Assembly: GCF_000092865.1 (NCBI RefSeq)
Contig: NC_014151.1
Location: forward strand, 2,046,001 to 2,110,000
Reading direction: 5' to 3'
From: Cellulomonas flavigena DSM 20109
GTDB taxonomy: Bacteria > Actinomycetota > Actinomycetes > Actinomycetales > Cellulomonadaceae
Length of the DNA stretch: 64,000 bases
Part shown: piece after piece, positions 20,998-31,941 of the stretch
Layout of the letters: every line of letters begins with the position of its first letter
Numbering within the stretch: position 1 is the first letter of the stretch
Translations under genes and position numbers: made by a program
The notes under the pieces: generated by a model
Database searches by the model: none
Seen by the model: the letters and a program-made list of their open reading frames with translations, nothing else
What the model was told of the DNA's origin: nothing

Positions 20998-21004
20998 GGG
21001 CCCC

Positions 21005-23122
21005 GTGACCGGCGCGCACCCTCCCGAGCAGCCCGCGCTGGCGGGTCTCGAGGTGCCCGCGGTGCGCCGTCGCCGAGCCGCCGCCCCCTCGGGCCCGGCA
21101 GCGACGGCGCCCGTCGCACGCGTGTGCGTCGACCTCGCCCCACCCCATCTCGACCGGCCCTTCGAGTACCTCGTCCCGGCGGACCTCGACACGTCCGCGC
21201 GCCCCGGTGTGCGGGTCAAGGTGCGCTTCGCGGGGCAGGACGTCGACGGCTGGCTCCTCGAGCGCGTGGACCGGGCGGAGCACGACGGCCGTCTGCTCCC
21301 GCTCCGTCGTGTGGTCTCGGACGAGGCGGTCGTCGCCCCGCAGGTGCTCGCCCTCGCACGCGCGGTCGCCGACCGCTGGGCGGGCACCCTCGCAGACGTG
21401 CTGCGCCTGGCGGTCCCGCCGCGGCACGCGCGCGTCGAGTCCGAACGGCATCCGGCCGCCGGCACCGACGCCGCTCCGACGCCGGAGACGTCGCCGGTCG
21501 ACGTCGGGCGCGACGCACCGCCCGCACCCGCCTGGGACGCGTACCGCGGCGGGCCCGCGTTCCTGCGGCACGTGCGGTCGGGTGGGGCGCCCCGCGCCGT
21601 CTGGACGGCGCTGCCGGGGGCGCCGGACGGCGCGTGGCCCGCGGCACTGGCCCAGGCCGTCGCGGCGTGCGTCGCGGGCAACCGGGGCGCGCTCGTCGTG
21701 GTGCCCGACGGCCGCGACGTCGACCGCGTCTGCCGCGCGCTGGCCGCACTCGGGCTGCGGGACGCCGCCGACGGTGGCACGGTCGCCCGGCTCGTCGCCG
21801 ATGCCGGGGCCGCCGCCCGGTACCGCGCCTTCCTCGCCACGCTGCACGGGCGCGCCCGCGTCGTCGTCGGGACCCGCGCGTCCGCCTTCGCGCCGGTCGC
21901 CGACCTCGGGCTGGCGGTCTGCTGGGACGACGGCGACCTGCAGCACGCCGAGCCGCGAGCGCCCTACCCGCACGTACGCGACGTGCTCGCGCTGCGCTCC
22001 GAGCTCGAGGGGGCCGCCCTGCTCGTCGGCGGGCACGCGCGCACCGTGGAGGCCCAGCAGCTGGTCGCGACGGGGTGGGCGCACGAGGTCGTCGCGGACC
22101 GTGCCACGGTGCGTGCCCGCACGCCGCGCGTCACTGCGCTCACGAGCCTCGAGCTCGCGCGTGAGGGGCCGGCGGCTGCAGCTCGCCTGCCCGCCCCCGC
22201 GTGGCGCGCGCTGCGTGACGCGCTGGCGGACGGGCCCGTGCTCGTCCAGGTCCCGCGGGCGGGGTACGTGCCGGTCGTCGCGTGCGTGCGCTGCCGCACT
22301 CCCGCGCGGTGCGGCGCGTGCCACGGCCCGCTGGGCCTCACGCGGGGCGACGGACCGCCGTCGTGCGGGTGGTGCGGCCGGCTCGCGACGGACCGGCGCT
22401 GTGACGAGTGCGGCGCCACTGGTCTGCGTTCGGTGCGGGTCGGGTCGGAGCGGACCGCCGAGGAGCTGGGGCGGGCGTTCCCCGGGGTCACCGTGCGCGT
22501 CTCGGGTGCGCGCGCCGCCGGGGGGGTCCTCGCCGACGTGCCCGACCGGCCCGCACTCGTGGTCGCGACCCCCGGTGCCGAGCCGCACGCGCCGTCCGGC
22601 TACGTGGCCGCCGTCCTGCTCGACGCCGCGGTCGCGAGCGCGGGTGAACGCCTCGGCGCGGAGGTCGACGCGCTGCGACGCTGGCTCGCGGCGGCGTCGC
22701 TGGTTCGGCCGGCCGGCGACGGCGGCCGCGTCCTGCTCGTCGGCGACGGTGCGGTGCGGCCGACGCAGGCGCTCGTGCGGTGGGACCCGGCCTGGCTCGC
22801 GTCGCGGGAGCTCGACGAGCGCGCCGAGCTCCTGCTGCCCCCGACGGTGCGTGTCGCCGCCGTGACCGGCGCGCGCGACGCGGTCGCGGCGCTCGTCGCC
22901 CGCGTGGACACCCCGGGCGTGCAGGTGCTGGGCCCGGTGCCGCTGCCCTCGGACGACCAGCGCGGCCGTGCGCTGGACCCGGAGGTGCGCACGTTGCTGC
23001 GTGTCCCGCCGGGCGACGGTGCCGCGCTCGCCCGCGCGGTGGCGGCCTCGGCCGCGATCCGCAGCGCCCGGCGTGAGGGCGGCGCCGTGCGCGTCCAGCT
23101 CGACCCGGTGGACCTGCTCTGA
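21005..23122 (+). CDS. priA: Primosomal protein PriA, actinobacterial form without helicase motifs
   Basis: PriA reloads the replisome at stalled forks. The 705-residue product has the N-terminal 3' DNA-binding domain (FEYLVPADL...GVRVKVRFAGQDVDGWLL). It also has a zinc-binding region with four CxxC pairs at roughly residues 427-470 (CVRCRTPARCGAC, then CGWC and CDEC). Where a helicase would have a GxTGSGKT P-loop, this protein reads ALPGAPDGAWP, and no DEAH box is visible. ATP-driven unwinding is therefore unlikely. This loss is known in actinobacterial PriA. The start is taken at the GTG at 21005 behind a TGGGAT -10; an ATG at 20996 is also in frame. Confidence 0.88.
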   Translation: MTGAHPPEQPALAGLEVPAVRRRRAAAPSGPAATAPVARVCVDLAPPHLDRPFEYLVPADLDTSARPGVRVKVRFAGQDVDGWLLERVDRAEHDGRLLPLRRVVSDEAVVAPQVLALARAVADRWAGTLADVLRLAVPPRHARVESERHPAAGTDAAPTPETSPVDVGRDAPPAPAWDAYRGGPAFLRHVRSGGAPRAVWTALPGAPDGAWPAALAQAVAACVAGNRGALVVVPDGRDVDRVCRALAALGLRDAADGGTVARLVADAGAAARYRAFLATLHGRARVVVGTRASAFAPVADLGLAVCWDDGDLQHAEPRAPYPHVRDVLALRSELEGAALLVGGHARTVEAQQLVATGWAHEVVADRATVRARTPRVTALTSLELAREGPAAAARLPAPAWRALRDALADGPVLVQVPRAGYVPVVACVRCRTPARCGACHGPLGLTRGDGPPSCGWCGRLATDRRCDECGATGLRSVRVGSERTAEELGRAFPGVTVRVSGARAAGGVLADVPDRPALVVATPGAEPHAPSGYVAAVLLDAAVASAGERLGAEVDALRRWLAAASLVRPAGDGGRVLLVGDGAVRPTQALVRWDPAWLASRELDERAELLLPPTVRVAAVTGARDAVAALVARVDTPGVQVLGPVPLPSDDQRGRALDPEVRTLLRVPPGDGAALARAVAASAAIRSARREGGAVRVQLDPVDLL

Positions 23123-23148
23123 GGCGCGGGCGGCTGGTGGGCGCGACC

Positions 23149-23154
23149 TAGGAT
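23149..23154 (+). promoter_or_regulatory. -10 element for leaderless fmt
   Basis: TAGGAT lies 7 bases before the ATG at 23162, with no Shine-Dalgarno. Confidence 0.6.
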
Positions 23155-23161
23155 CGGGGCC

Positions 23162-24121
23162 ATGCGTCTGCTCTTCGCGGGGAGTCCCGCGGCCGCCGTG
23201 CCCTCGCTCGAGGCCCTGCTGGGCTCCCGGCACGAGGTGGTGGCCGTCCTGACCCGCCCGGACGCCCGGGTCGGACGTGGCCGGACCCTGCGGCCGTCGG
23301 CGGTGGGTGCGGTCGCCCGGGACCACGGGCTGCCGGTACTGACCCCCGGGACGCTGCGCGGCTCCGAGCCGGCCGCGGAGATCGCCGCGCTCGGCGTCGA
23401 CGCCGCGCCCGTGGTCGCCTACGGCATGCTGGTGCCGGCACCGCTGCTCGGCATGCCGCGCCACGGCTGGGTGAACCTGCACTTCTCGGTCCTGCCCGCC
23501 TGGCGGGGCGCCGCCCCGGTGCAGCACGCCCTGATGGCGGGCGACGAGGTCACGGGAGCCTCGACGTTCCGCCTCGAGGAGGGGCTGGACACCGGCCCCG
23601 TCTACGGCACGCTCACCGAGACGATCCGCCCGACCGACACGTCAGGTGACCTGCTGGGCCGTCTCGCGACGGCAGGTGCCCAGCTCCTGGTGAGCACGCT
23701 CGACGCCCTCGAGGACGGTGCGCTGCACCCCGTCCCGCAGCCTGCCGAGGGCGTGAGCCACGCACCGAAGCTCACCGTGGACGACGCCCGGGTGCGCTGG
23801 ACGCACCCCGCTCACGTCGTCGACCGGCGCATCCGCGGCTGTACCCCGGCACCGGGCGCCTGGACCACGCTGCCGGACGGCTCGCGCCTCGGGCTGGGTC
23901 CGGTGCGGCCCGTGCCCGACGTGACCGACCTCGGCCCCGGCGAGCTGCGTGCCGGCAAGCGGGACGTCCTCGTCGGCGCCGGGACGGGGGCGGTGCGACT
24001 CGGTGACGTCACGCCCCCGGGCAAGCGGCCCATGCCTGCGGCCGACTGGGCCCGTGGTGCGCGTCCCGCGCCGGGCACGGTGCTCGGGCACGACGTCCCG
24101 ACGACGCAGGACGCCCGGTGA
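23162..24121 (+). CDS. fmt: Methionyl-tRNA formyltransferase
   Basis: Formylates initiator Met-tRNA using 10-formyl-THF. The 319-residue product has the N-terminal formyltransferase fold ([19 protein letters not shown]). The catalytic Asn-His-Asp set is visible in [18 protein letters not shown] and [12 protein letters not shown]-terminal OB-like tRNA-binding domain ends near [11 protein letters not shown]. The stop overlaps the rsmB GTG by 4 bases. Confidence 0.95.
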   Translation: MRLLFAGSPAAAVPSLEALLGSRHEVVAVLTRPDARVGRGRTLRPSAVGAVARDHGLPVLTPGTLRGSEPAAEIAALGVDAAPVVAYGMLVPAPLLGMPRHGWVNLHFSVLPAWRGAAPVQHALMAGDEVTGASTFRLEEGLDTGPVYGTLTETIRPTDTSGDLLGRLATAGAQLLVSTLDALEDGALHPVPQPAEGVSHAPKLTVDDARVRWTHPAHVVDRRIRGCTPAPGAWTTLPDGSRLGLGPVRPVPDVTDLGPGELRAGKRDVLVGAGTGAVRLGDVTPPGKRPMPAADWARGARPAPGTVLGHDVPTTQDAR

Positions 24122-25647
24122 GCCGCGACGAGCAGGGCGCGGGCCGCGCCCGGGACGCGCGGCGTGACGCACGTGGACGCCAGCGCGGCGAGGCGCGCGC
24201 CCAGGGGCGCGCCGGTCGGACGACCGCGGCACCTGCGCGCCGGGCCCGCACGAGCGACCCGGCGCGGGCGGCGGCGTACGACACGCTGCGTGCCGTCGCG
24301 GAGTCCGAGGCCTACGCGAACCTGGTGCTGCCGCCCCTGCTGCGCGAGCGGGGCCTCGCCGGACGTGACGCCGCGTTCGCCACCGAGCTCGCGTACGGGA
24401 CCCTGCGCCTGCGGGGCCGCTACGACGCCGTTCTCGCGCAGGCGTCGTCACGCCCGCTCGACGAGGTCGACCCGCCCGTGCTCGACGTGCTGCGACTCGG
24501 CGCCCACCAGCTGCTCGGCATGCGCGTCCCCGCGCACGCGGCCGTCTCCGAGACCGTCGGGCTCGCCCGCGAGCGCGTGGGGGCGGGGGCGGCGCAGTTC
24601 GTCAACGCGGTGCTGCGGCGGGTGGCGGAGCGGCCGCTCGAGGAGTGGCTGACGCGGGTGGCGGACGCAGCCGACCCGGGCGGCGCTGACACGGTGGCGC
24701 GGCTCGCGGCGGTGGAGAGCCACCCGGCGTGGGTGGTGCGCGCGCTGCGGGAGTCGCTCGTGGGGTCGGGTCGTCCCGCGGCGGAGCTGGCCGCGGCGCT
24801 GGTGGCGGACAACGCGCCGCCGCGGGTGACGTTGGTCGCCCGGCCGGGGCTGGTGTCGTCGCAGGAGCTCGCGGAGCAGTCCGGCGCCGTTCCGGCTGGT
24901 CTGGCGCCGACCGCGCTCGTGCTGTCCGGTGGTGACCCGGGGGACGTGCCGGCGGTGCGGGATGGCCTGGCGGGTGTGCAGGACGAGGGGTCGCAGCTGG
25001 TGACCCTGGCGTTCGTCGAGGCGGAGGTGGCGGGTCGCGACGAGCGGTGGCTCGACATGTGTGCGGGGCCGGGCGGCAAGGCGGCTCTGCTGGGGGCGCT
25101 GGCGGCGCAGCGGGGTGCGCGGCTGGTGGCGAACGAGGTGCAGCCCCACCGGGCGCGGCTCGTGCGGCAGGCGTTGCGTGCGGTGCCCGGCGAGGCGGTC
25201 GAGGAGGTCCGTACGGGTGACGCGCGGACGGTGGGGGAGCTGGAGCCGGGTGCGTACGACCGGGTGCTGCTCGACGCGCCGTGCACCGGCCTGGGCGCGC
25301 TGCGGCGGCGTCCGGAGTCGCGGTGGCGGCGCACGCCGGCGGACCTGGCGACGTTGGCGGCGCTGCAGCGTGAGCTGCTCGCGTCGGCGGTGGCGGCGGT
25401 ACGGCCCGGGGGAGTGGTGGGGTACGTGACGTGCTCGCCGCACCTTGCGGAGACGCAGCTCGTGGTGCTCGACGCGGTGCGGGCGGCGGCGCGTGCGGGC
25501 ACCCCGGTGGCGGTGGTGGACGCCGCGCCGGTGATGGCTAGGGTCGCTCCCGCGTGGGAGCCGGTGCCCGGCCGGCAGGACGTGCAGCTGTGGCCGCACG
25601 TGCACGGCACGGACGCGATGCACCTCACGCTGCTGCGCCGGTCGTGA
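24118..25647 (+). CDS. rsmB: 16S rRNA (cytosine-967-C5)-methyltransferase
   Basis: SAM-dependent rRNA methyltransferase of the Fmu/Sun family. The 509-residue product has a basic N-terminal extension (about 45 residues). An NusB-like RNA-binding domain follows (about residues 50-180, with FVNAVLRRV). The Rossmann methyltransferase domain has [18 protein letters not shown], the [15 protein letters not shown] catalytic motif, and [11 protein letters not shown] with the second cysteine. It overlaps fmt by GTGA. Confidence 0.93.
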   Translation: MSRDEQGAGRARDARRDARGRQRGEARAQGRAGRTTAAPARRARTSDPARAAAYDTLRAVAESEAYANLVLPPLLRERGLAGRDAAFATELAYGTLRLRGRYDAVLAQASSRPLDEVDPPVLDVLRLGAHQLLGMRVPAHAAVSETVGLARERVGAGAAQFVNAVLRRVAERPLEEWLTRVADAADPGGADTVARLAAVESHPAWVVRALRESLVGSGRPAAELAAALVADNAPPRVTLVARPGLVSSQELAEQSGAVPAGLAPTALVLSGGDPGDVPAVRDGLAGVQDEGSQLVTLAFVEAEVAGRDERWLDMCAGPGGKAALLGALAAQRGARLVANEVQPHRARLVRQALRAVPGEAVEEVRTGDARTVGELEPGAYDRVLLDAPCTGLGALRRRPESRWRRTPADLATLAALQRELLASAVAAVRPGGVVGYVTCSPHLAETQLVVLDAVRAAARAGTPVAVVDAAPVMARVAPAWEPVPGRQDVQLWPHVHGTDAMHLTLLRRS

Positions 25648-25684
25648 CCGGGGCCGACGTGACGCGGGGGGGCGGTGCCCTCGG

Positions 25685-25690
25685 TACCGT
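25685..25690 (+). promoter_or_regulatory. -10 element for leaderless rpe
   Basis: TACCGT lies 7 bases before the GTG at 25698. Confidence 0.5.
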
Positions 25691-25697
25691 GGGCGCC

Positions 25698-26369
25698 GTG
25701 GCTCCCGTGCTGATCAACCCGAGCATCCTTTCGGCCGACTTCGCGAACCTCGAGCGCGACCTGCAGCTGGTCGCGTCGGCGGACTACGTGCACGTCGACG
25801 TGATGGACCAGCACTTCGTGCCGAATCTCACGCTCGGCCTGCCGGTCGTGCGCCGGCTGGCGGAGGTGACCCCCGTGCCGCTGGACGTGCACCTCATGGT
25901 GGAGGACGCCGACCGGTGGGCCCCGCAGTACGCGGAGGCGGGTGCGGCGTCGGTGACGTTCCACGCGGAGGCGACGCAGGCCCCGGTGCGGTTGGCGCGC
26001 GAGCTGCGCGCCGGCGGCGTGCGGGCGGCGGTCGCGCTGCGGCCGGCGTCACCGGTGGAGCCGTTCCTCGACCTGCTGGACGAGGTCGACATGGTGCTCG
26101 TCATGACGGTGGAGCCGGGCTTCGGTGGCCAGGCGTTCATCGAGGGGACGTTGGCGAAGGTGCGGCGTGCGCGTGCGGCGATCGACGCGAGCGGCGCGGC
26201 CACGTGGGTGCAGGTCGACGGCGGGGTGTCGCGCGACACGATCGGCCGGATCGCGCGTGCGGGGGCCAACGTCTTCGTCGCGGGCTCGGCGGTGTTCGGC
26301 GCGGACGACGTCGCGCAGGAGGTCGAGGCGCTGCGTCGGCTGGCGGAGCACCCGACTTCCGAGGCCTGA
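25698..26369 (+). CDS. rpe: Ribulose-phosphate 3-epimerase
   Basis: Interconverts ribulose-5-phosphate and xylulose-5-phosphate in the pentose phosphate pathway; ribulose-5-phosphate is also a riboflavin precursor. The 223-residue TIM barrel has [46 protein letters not shown], the [13 protein letters not shown] loop, and [11 protein letters not shown] near the end. These carry the metal and catalytic Asp and His residues. The GTG at 25698 gives the family N-terminus. The FMN riboswitch and rib operon start about 70 bases downstream. Confidence 0.96.
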   Translation: MAPVLINPSILSADFANLERDLQLVASADYVHVDVMDQHFVPNLTLGLPVVRRLAEVTPVPLDVHLMVEDADRWAPQYAEAGAASVTFHAEATQAPVRLARELRAGGVRAAVALRPASPVEPFLDLLDEVDMVLVMTVEPGFGGQAFIEGTLAKVRRARAAIDASGAATWVQVDGGVSRDTIGRIARAGANVFVAGSAVFGADDVAQEVEALRRLAEHPTSEA

Positions 26370-26436
26370 CGTCCGTGGTGCGGACGATGCGCCGGTGCGG
26401 AATGCGACGTGTGGCAGGATCGTTGACGAACACACA

Positions 26437-26563
26437 CGTGCTCCGGGGTCGGTGAAAGTCCGAGCCGGCGGTGACAGTCCGCGACCCGTGAGCCCCGCGA
26501 GGGGTGAGCGGTTGACCTGGTGGAACTCCAGGACCGACGGTGAAAGTCCGGATGGGAGGAGAC
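26437..26563 (+). ncRNA. FMN riboswitch (RFN element)
   Basis: The aptamer core is clear: GGGGTCGGTGAAAGTCCGAGC near the 5' side, the internal CGGTGACAGTCCGCGACCC and GACCTGGTGGAACTCCAGGACC arms, and the closing CCGACGGTGAAAGTCCGGATG followed by GGGAGGAG. Its 3' end contains the ribosome binding site GGGAGGA (26554-26560), so FMN binding probably hides that site and represses translation. There is no separate terminator hairpin before ribD. Confidence 0.95.
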
Positions 26564-26565
26564 GC

Positions 26566-26631
26566 GTGCGCGGTGCGCCCCTGGCGTACCGCGACGAGCG
26601 GCGTGCCGCCCGTGCGACCCCGGAGCCCTGA
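26566..26631 (+). CDS. Possible 21-residue leader peptide after the FMN riboswitch
   Basis: A GTG lies 5 bases after GGGAGGA, which is also the 3' edge of the riboswitch, and opens a frame for VRGAPLAYRDERRAARATPEP that stops 20 bases before ribD. No homology is claimed. Its interest is that the riboswitch-controlled ribosome binding site serves this frame rather than ribD directly. It may be an unannotated leader ORF or a coincidence. Confidence 0.35.
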   Translation: MRGAPLAYRDERRAARATPEP

Positions 26632-26651
26632 GGCGACGGAGGTGCAGGGCG

Positions 26652-27812
26652 ATGTCCGCGACGACGAGCACGACGCGCGCGACCGACGATCCCGTGGACG
26701 CCACGTCGCCCCGCTGCGCCGGCTCCGCTGTCGCCGAGCACGAGGACGCCGCCCACGAGCTCGCGGCCATGCGGCACGCCTTCGGGCTCGCCGAGCAGGG
26801 TCCGCTCGGGCCGAACCCGCGTGTCGGGTGCGTCCTGCTCGACCGCGCCGGCGCCGTCGTCGGCGAGGGATGGCACCGTGGTGCCGGCACGCCGCACGCC
26901 GAGGTCGCCGCGCTGGCCGACGCCCGCGAGCGCGGTGCCGACGTGCGCGGCGCCACAGCGGTGGTGACGCTGGAGCCGTGCGACCACACGGGGCGCACGG
27001 GGCCGTGCTCGGTGGCGCTGCTGCAGGCGGGCGTGGGCCGCGTGGTGGTGTCGGTGCAGGACCCGAACCCGGTGGCCGCCGGGGGTGCGCAGCGGCTGCG
27101 CGCGGCGGGTGTCGACGTGGTGACGGGGGTGCTGGCCGACGAGGGCACGCGCACCCTGGGCGCGTGGCTGCCTGCGGTGCGGCGCGGGCGGCCGTTCGTC
27201 ACGCTCAAGCTGGCGGCGTCGCTGGACGGGCGGGCCGCAGCCGCGGACGGGTCGAGCCGCTGGATCACGTCGGACGTGGCGCGCCGCCATGCGCACGGCC
27301 TGCGGGCGGAGGTCGGCGCGATCGTCGTCGGGACCGGGACCGCGCTGGTCGACGACCCGTCGCTCACCGCGCGCACGGGCGACGGGTCGCTGGTGGAGCA
27401 CCAGCCCCTGCGCGTCGTCGTGGGGCACCGCGAGGTGCCCGCGGGTGCGCGCCTGCGCGGTCCGGGCGGGGAGCTGGTGCAGGTGCGCACGCACGACCCG
27501 GCGGTCGTCCTGGCCGCGTTGCACGAGCGCGAGGTGCGCCACGTGCTGGTCGAGGGCGGGCCGACGCTCGCGGCGGCGTTCCTGGCGGCCGGTCTGGTCG
27601 ACGAGGTGCACGCGTACGTCGCGCCCGTCCTGCTGGGCGCCGGGCGGGCGGCCGTGGGGGACCTGGGGGTCGCGACGATCGCCGACGCGCTGCGCCTGAC
27701 CCCCGTCGACGTCGTCCCGCTGGGACCCGACGTGCTCGTCGTCGCGACCCCGCACCACGACCCGCCGCCGGGTGCGGCCCGGACTGCCACGTCCACCGAG
27801 GAGGAGCACTGA
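26652..27812 (+). CDS. ribD: Bifunctional riboflavin deaminase/reductase RibD
   Basis: Deaminates and then reduces the pyrimidine product of GTP cyclohydrolase II. The 386-residue product has an N-terminal extension of about 35 residues. The zinc deaminase domain follows (PHAEVAAL; TLEPCDHTGRTGPC with the two zinc cysteines). The DHFR-like reductase domain runs from about residue 180 (VTLKLAASLDGRAAA; WITSDVARRHAHGLRAEVGAIVVGTGT; LVEGGPTLAAAFL). A GGAGG sequence lies 9 bases before the ATG. The stop overlaps ribE by 1 base. Confidence 0.94.
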   Translation: MSATTSTTRATDDPVDATSPRCAGSAVAEHEDAAHELAAMRHAFGLAEQGPLGPNPRVGCVLLDRAGAVVGEGWHRGAGTPHAEVAALADARERGADVRGATAVVTLEPCDHTGRTGPCSVALLQAGVGRVVVSVQDPNPVAAGGAQRLRAAGVDVVTGVLADEGTRTLGAWLPAVRRGRPFVTLKLAASLDGRAAAADGSSRWITSDVARRHAHGLRAEVGAIVVGTGTALVDDPSLTARTGDGSLVEHQPLRVVVGHREVPAGARLRGPGGELVQVRTHDPAVVLAALHEREVRHVLVEGGPTLAAAFLAAGLVDEVHAYVAPVLLGAGRAAVGDLGVATIADALRLTPVDVVPLGPDVLVVATPHHDPPPGAARTATSTEEEH

Positions 27813-28422
27813 TGTTCACCGGGATCGTCGAGGAGATGGGGACGGTCGTCGCCCTCGTGCCGGGGGTCGGCGACGAGGCGGACGCGCGGCTGCAGGTGCG
27901 CGGGCCGCTCGTGACGTCCGACGCGCGGCTCGGCGACTCGATCGCGGTGAGCGGCGTGTGCCTGACGGTGGCCGAGCTGCCGGGGGACGGCACGTTCGTC
28001 GCGGACGTCATGCCTGAGACGCTGCGCCGCTCGGCGCTGGGCGAGCTACGCGAGGGCGACGCGGTCAACCTCGAGCGTGCGCTGGCCGTCGGGGGCCGGT
28101 ACGGCGGGCATGTCGTGCAGGGGCACGTCGACGGCGTCGGTGTGGTGCGCGCGCGCCGGCCCGGGCCTCGCTGGGACGACGTGGAGATCGGCCTGGACCC
28201 GGCGCTCGCCCGGTACGTGGCGGAGAAGGGCTCGATCACGGTGCAGGGGGTGTCCCTGACGGTGACGCACGTGAGCGACGACGCGTTCGGCGTGTCGCTC
28301 ATCCCGACGACGCTGGAGGTCACGACCCTCGGGTCGCTGGCGCCCGGTGCGCGGGTCAACCTGGAGGTGGACGTGCTGGCGAAGTACACGGAGCGGCTGC
28401 TCGCGGCGTCGGGGGTGGCCCG

Positions 28423-28426
<4 letters not shown>
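27812..28426 (+). CDS. ribE: Riboflavin synthase alpha chain
   Basis: Dismutates two 6,7-dimethyl-8-ribityllumazine molecules to riboflavin. The 204-residue product is the expected tandem of two lumazine-binding barrels. The first starts MFTGIVEEMGTV and has SVAVSGVCLTV-like SIAVSGVCLTVAEL. The second has GHVDGVG and SITVQGVSLTVTHV. Its stop overlaps ribBA by 4 bases. Confidence 0.95.
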
Positions 28427-30272
<1,846 letters not shown>

Positions 30273-30306
30273 CGGACGCGTGTGCGTGGCAGGTCGGACG
30301 GACGTC

Positions 30307-30312
30307 TAGGCT
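30307..30312 (+). promoter_or_regulatory. -10 element for leaderless hisE
   Basis: TAGGCT lies 7 bases before the GTG at 30320, with no Shine-Dalgarno. Confidence 0.6.
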
Positions 30313-30319
30313 CAACGGC

Positions 30320-30583
30320 GTGAAGTCGTTCGAGGAGCTGTTCGCCGAGCTGTCCCACAAGGCCGCCACACGACCCGCGGGGTCGGGCACCGTCGCCGAG
30401 CTCGACGCCGGCGTGCACGCCATCGGCAAGAAGATCGTCGAGGAGGCCGCCGAGGTCTGGATGGCGTCCGAGCACGAGTCCGACGAGCGCGCTGCCGAGG
30501 AGATCTCCCAGCTCCTGTACCACCTGCAGGTGCTCATGCTCGCCAAGGGCCTGAGCCTGCAGGACGTGTACACGCACCTGTGA
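30320..30583 (+). CDS. hisE: Phosphoribosyl-ATP diphosphatase
   Basis: Hydrolyses phosphoribosyl-ATP to phosphoribosyl-AMP, the second histidine step. The 87-residue product has the MazG-like HisE fold with [14 protein letters not shown], then [13 protein letters not shown] and [14 protein letters not shown], which carry the metal-binding Glu residues. It is a stand-alone HisE (not fused to HisI), as in other actinobacteria, and precedes hisG. Confidence 0.95.
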   Translation: MKSFEELFAELSHKAATRPAGSGTVAELDAGVHAIGKKIVEEAAEVWMASEHESDERAAEEISQLLYHLQVLMLAKGLSLQDVYTHL

Positions 30584-30635
30584 CGCGCGCCGCCCACCCC
30601 CGCCCCCACCGCACCACCGAACCACCGAGGACACC

Positions 30636-31484
30636 GTGCTGAGGATCGCCGTCCCCAACAAGGGCTCCCTGTCCGAGCCCGCCTGCGAGATGCTGCGCGA
30701 GGCGGGCTACCGCCAACGGCGCGACTCGCGCGAGCTCGTCCTGCCGGACCCGGACAACGACGTCGAGTTCTTCTTCCTGCGTCCGCGCGACGTCGCCGTG
30801 TACGTCGGTGCCGGCACGGTCGACGTCGGCATCACCGGCCGTGACCTGCTCATCGACTCCGCGTCGTCGGCCGTCGAGCACCTGCCCCTGGGGTTCGCGC
30901 GCTCGACGTTCCGGTTCGCCGGCACCGAGGGCCGGCTGACCGACGCCCGGCAGATCGCAGGCCTGCGCGTCGCCACGTCCTACGCCGAGCTCGTCTCCGC
31001 GTACCTGCGCGAGCGCGGCATCGAGCCGGCGGCGGTCGTGCGGCTCGACGGCGCGGTGGAGTCCGCGATCCGCCTCGGTGTGGCGGACGTCATCGCGGAC
31101 GTCGTGGAGACGGGCACGACGCTGCGCGCCGCGGGCCTGGAGGTCTTCGGGGAGCCGATCCTGCGGTCCGAGGCCGTGCTGGTGCGTCGTGCCGACGTCG
31201 ACCAGCCGGCTGGGCTCGACGTCCTCACGCGCCGTCTCCAGGGCGTCCTCACGGCGCGTGAGTACGTCCTCATGGACTACGACGTGCCCCTCGAGCTCGT
31301 CGAGCAGGCTGTCGCGATCACACCCGGCCTGGAGTCACCCACCGTCTCCCCGCTGCACAACGGCGAGTGGGCCGCCGTGCGGGCGATGGTGCCGCGCAGC
31401 CAGACCAACCGCGTCATGGACGCCCTGTACGACGTCGGCGCCCGCGCGATCCTCGTGACGTCGATCCTCGCCTGCCGGATCTGA
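30636..31484 (+). CDS. hisG: ATP phosphoribosyltransferase, long form
   Basis: Catalyses the first and feedback-regulated step of histidine synthesis. The 282-residue product has [20 protein letters not shown], the PRPP-binding segment [21 protein letters not shown], and a C-terminal ACT-like histidine-binding domain of about 75 residues. This makes it the hexameric HisGL form, which needs no HisZ. GAGG lies about 6 bases before the GTG. Confidence 0.95.
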   Translation: MLRIAVPNKGSLSEPACEMLREAGYRQRRDSRELVLPDPDNDVEFFFLRPRDVAVYVGAGTVDVGITGRDLLIDSASSAVEHLPLGFARSTFRFAGTEGRLTDARQIAGLRVATSYAELVSAYLRERGIEPAAVVRLDGAVESAIRLGVADVIADVVETGTTLRAAGLEVFGEPILRSEAVLVRRADVDQPAGLDVLTRRLQGVLTAREYVLMDYDVPLELVEQAVAITPGLESPTVSPLHNGEWAAVRAMVPRSQTNRVMDALYDVGARAILVTSILACRI

Positions 31485-31486
31485 CC

Positions 31487-31921
31487 GTGGCCGACCCGCT
31501 CGACGCGCCGTTCCGGCCGCGGCTCGCGCGCGTCGTCCCGCTGTCGGTGGCCGGGCTGGTCGTGGTGCTCACCGGCGTGCTGGTCGTCGTCATGGACACC
31601 CTCGGCTCGCTGGACCGCGTGGGGTTCGTGCTGTTCGCCCTCGCCATCGCGTGGTTCTGCTGGCGTCAGGCGAGCGTCTGCGCCGTGCCCGACGCGACCG
31701 GCCTGCGCGTGCGCAACCTGCTCATCACCACGCACGTCACCTGGGCGCAGGTCGTGTCGGTGCGCTTCGGGCAGGGTCGCCCGTGGGTCCAGCTCGACCT
31801 GGCCGACGGCGACACGCTCGCCGTGATGGGCGTGCAGCGCGCCGACGGGGCGTACGCCGAGGCCGAGGCGCGCCGCCTGGCCACCCTCGTCGCACGCCGC
31901 AGCGCGACCGCTGCCGACTGA
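31487..31921 (+). CDS. PH-domain-like membrane protein
   Basis: A 144-residue protein starting 2 bases after hisG, with two membrane helices at about residues 17-37 and 44-60. A small strand-rich domain follows (VCAVPDATGLRVRNLLITTHVTW...) that resembles the bacterial PH domain family often found downstream of hisG in actinobacteria. Function is unknown. It converges with the DUF3866 gene; a weak 6-bp hairpin (31913-31931) covers its end. Confidence 0.65.
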   Translation: MADPLDAPFRPRLARVVPLSVAGLVVVLTGVLVVVMDTLGSLDRVGFVLFALAIAWFCWRQASVCAVPDATGLRVRNLLITTHVTWAQVVSVRFGQGRPWVQLDLADGDTLAVMGVQRADGAYAEAEARRLATLVARRSATAAD

Positions 31922-31941
31922 CCCCGTCGGCTGACCCGCCC

